Shown piece after piece: positions 56,016 to 56,799 of a stretch of DNA of 56,799 nucleotides. Position numbers and translations under genes: made by a program. The stretch is from Anaerolineae bacterium (lineage in GTDB: Bacteria; Chloroflexota; Anaerolineae; Promineifilales; Promineifilaceae). Below the pieces are notes generated by a model. That model searched no databases and was not told the DNA's origin. It worked only from the letters and a program-made list of their open reading frames with translations. Numbering within the stretch: position 1 is the stretch's first letter; each line of letters begins with the position of its first letter. Where the stretch lies: NCBI GenBank assembly GCA_020848035.1, contig JADLAX010000096.1, forward strand, positions 1-56,799. Reading direction: 5' to 3'.

Positions 56016-56795
56016 ATGAGCAAGCAGCCAGATTTTGATCTTACCGGAAAAGTCGCCCTGATCACCGGCGCTTCGCGGGGCATCGGGCAGGCCATTGCCG
56101 AGGCGTATGCCGCTGCCGGGGCCAAGGTCGTGCTGGCCAGCCGCAGGCAGGAGTCGCTGGACGAGGTGGCCGAACTCATTCGCAGCAATGGCGGTGAGGC
56201 GCTGCCCATTGCTGCCCACACGGGCGATGACGATGCCGTGAACGAACTGGTGGCCAAAGCGATTGAGGCGTACGGCCGTATCGACATCGCCGTCAACAAC
56301 GCGGCCACCAACCCTCACTTTGGCCCGGTGATGACCGCCGACGAGAGCCATTGGGACAAAATTTTGGATGTGAACGTGAAGGGGTATTTTCGCGTGGCCA
56401 AAGGGTGTGTGCCTGGCATGAAGGCACGCGGCGGCGGCAAGATCATCAACATCGCCTCGATTGCCGGGCTGACGCCGCAGCCGGGCATGGGGGTGTACTG
56501 CGTGAGCAAAGCGGCCGTTCTCATGCTCACCCAGGTTTTGGCGGCCGAATTGGCGGCCGACAACATCCAGGTCAACGCCATCGCCCCGGGCTTCATCAAA
56601 ACCAAATTTAGTGCCGCCATCTGGGGCAATCCACACATCAACGAGGCGGTCATGAAGCAAATTCCCCAGGGCCGCATGGCCGAGCCGGAAGAGCTGACCG
56701 GCATGGCCCTCTACCTGGCCTCGGCTGCCTCCAGCTTCACCACCGGCGCGACGATGTTGATTGATGGTGGGCAGTTTATTGGCAACACACTGTAG
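56016..56795 (+). CDS. Short-chain dehydrogenase/reductase, glucose dehydrogenase/FabG-like
   Basis: The 259-aa SDR has the NAD(P) motif ALITGASRGIGQAIAEAYAAAG, the structural NNAATNPHFG, the catalytic Ser region IINIASIAGLTPQPGMGVYCVSKAAV (Tyr-x-x-x-Lys present) and the late IDGGQFIGN. It starts at ATG 56016 with AAGAGG upstream and ends at TAG 56795, complete in the window. The substrate cannot be told from the sequence; the nearest group is the general FabG/glucose 1-dehydrogenase type. Confidence 0.9.
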   Translation: MSKQPDFDLTGKVALITGASRGIGQAIAEAYAAAGAKVVLASRRQESLDEVAELIRSNGGEALPIAAHTGDDDAVNELVAKAIEAYGRIDIAVNNAATNPHFGPVMTADESHWDKILDVNVKGYFRVAKGCVPGMKARGGGKIINIASIAGLTPQPGMGVYCVSKAAVLMLTQVLAAELAADNIQVNAIAPGFIKTKFSAAIWGNPHINEAVMKQIPQGRMAEPEELTGMALYLASAASSFTTGATMLIDGGQFIGNTL

Positions 56796-56799
56796 AGAC

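Noticed and set aside
1..56799. tRNA, rRNA, phage integrase or insertion-sequence transposase genes
   Set aside because: I looked for acceptor/T-arm patterns, DDE and HUH motifs and found none, apart from the inactive transposase-like fold at 49620-50783.

Overview
The window is about 57 kb of a GC-rich (by eye mid-50s % G+C) bacterial chromosome that I attribute to Chloroflexota, probably an Anaerolineae or Caldilineae relative. The reasons are the family mix (many TPTPT-linker lipoproteins, LVIVD propellers, SARP/BTAD-STAND regulators, DUF4129 pairs, YgiT/DUF4258 and VapBC modules), the dispersed tandem-word hairpins, and a secreted protein ending in IYLPLIRK. This is inference: no rRNA or tRNA gene is present. 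The most pervasive signal is the octamer palindrome ACGGCCGT. I count about 85 copies by eye, one per roughly 0.66 kb, where a random sequence of this composition would give one or two.

Layout. 1-5.2 kb (minus strand): an ABC-transporter locus with a cut-off PhnD-like binding lipoprotein, a family 1 sugar-binding lipoprotein and MalG- and MalF-like permeases. 5.7-9.2 kb: a very large secreted lipoprotein with lamin-tail, DUF11-like, OB-fold-like and endonuclease/exonuclease/phosphatase domains. 9.4-15.9 kb: an SPFH protein, an SRPBCC-PDZ-DinB fusion behind a promoter with two tandem operators, an MBL-fold hydrolase, an MFS transporter and an ArsR-type regulator. 16-25.1 kb (minus strand): a Tad-like surface cluster of Flp-, TadG- and TadE-type N-terminal anchors carrying CBM6, DNRLRE-type, CARDB and Cna-B-like ectodomains, without the secretion ATPase. 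Diverging from it at 25.3-29.7 kb are a BTAD-AAA regulator and a polytopic membrane protein with a related AAA domain. 29.8-37.5 kb: an AT-rich lipoprotein, four toxin-antitoxin-type loci, a fused alpha-beta 2-oxoacid dehydrogenase E1, and cmoA/cmoB for tRNA wobble uridine modification. 37.7-49.2 kb (minus strand): a flippase-like membrane protein, MsrA, CTP synthase, a roadblock protein, a MoxR-DUF58-DUF4129-DUF4129 operon and a cystathionine beta-synthase. 49.6-56.8 kb: a REC-roadblock-transposase-like protein, endonuclease VIII, a DsbA/FrnE thioredoxin-fold protein, an LLM flavin oxidoreductase, a beta-propeller lipoprotein and an SDR dehydrogenase.

The observations I consider most worth pursuing are these. 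(1) The FrnE-like gene at 51928-52533 has an in-frame TGA exactly where the first cysteine of the CxxC motif is expected. A hairpin resembling a bacterial SECIS follows it, making it a candidate UxxC selenoprotein. (2) ACGGCCGT behaves like a HIP1-type highly iterated palindrome, and its deserts coincide with the ABC operon, the Tad-like cluster and an AT-rich segment. (3) Hairpins built from tandem short words followed by their inverted complement sit at gene junctions. They supply stop codons to several genes, and one has been absorbed in frame into a regulator. (4) The protein at 49620-50783 appears to carry a catalytically dead IS200-type (Y1/HUH) transposase fold fused to a receiver and a roadblock domain. 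(5) A YgiT-type antitoxin has lost all zinc-ligand cysteines.
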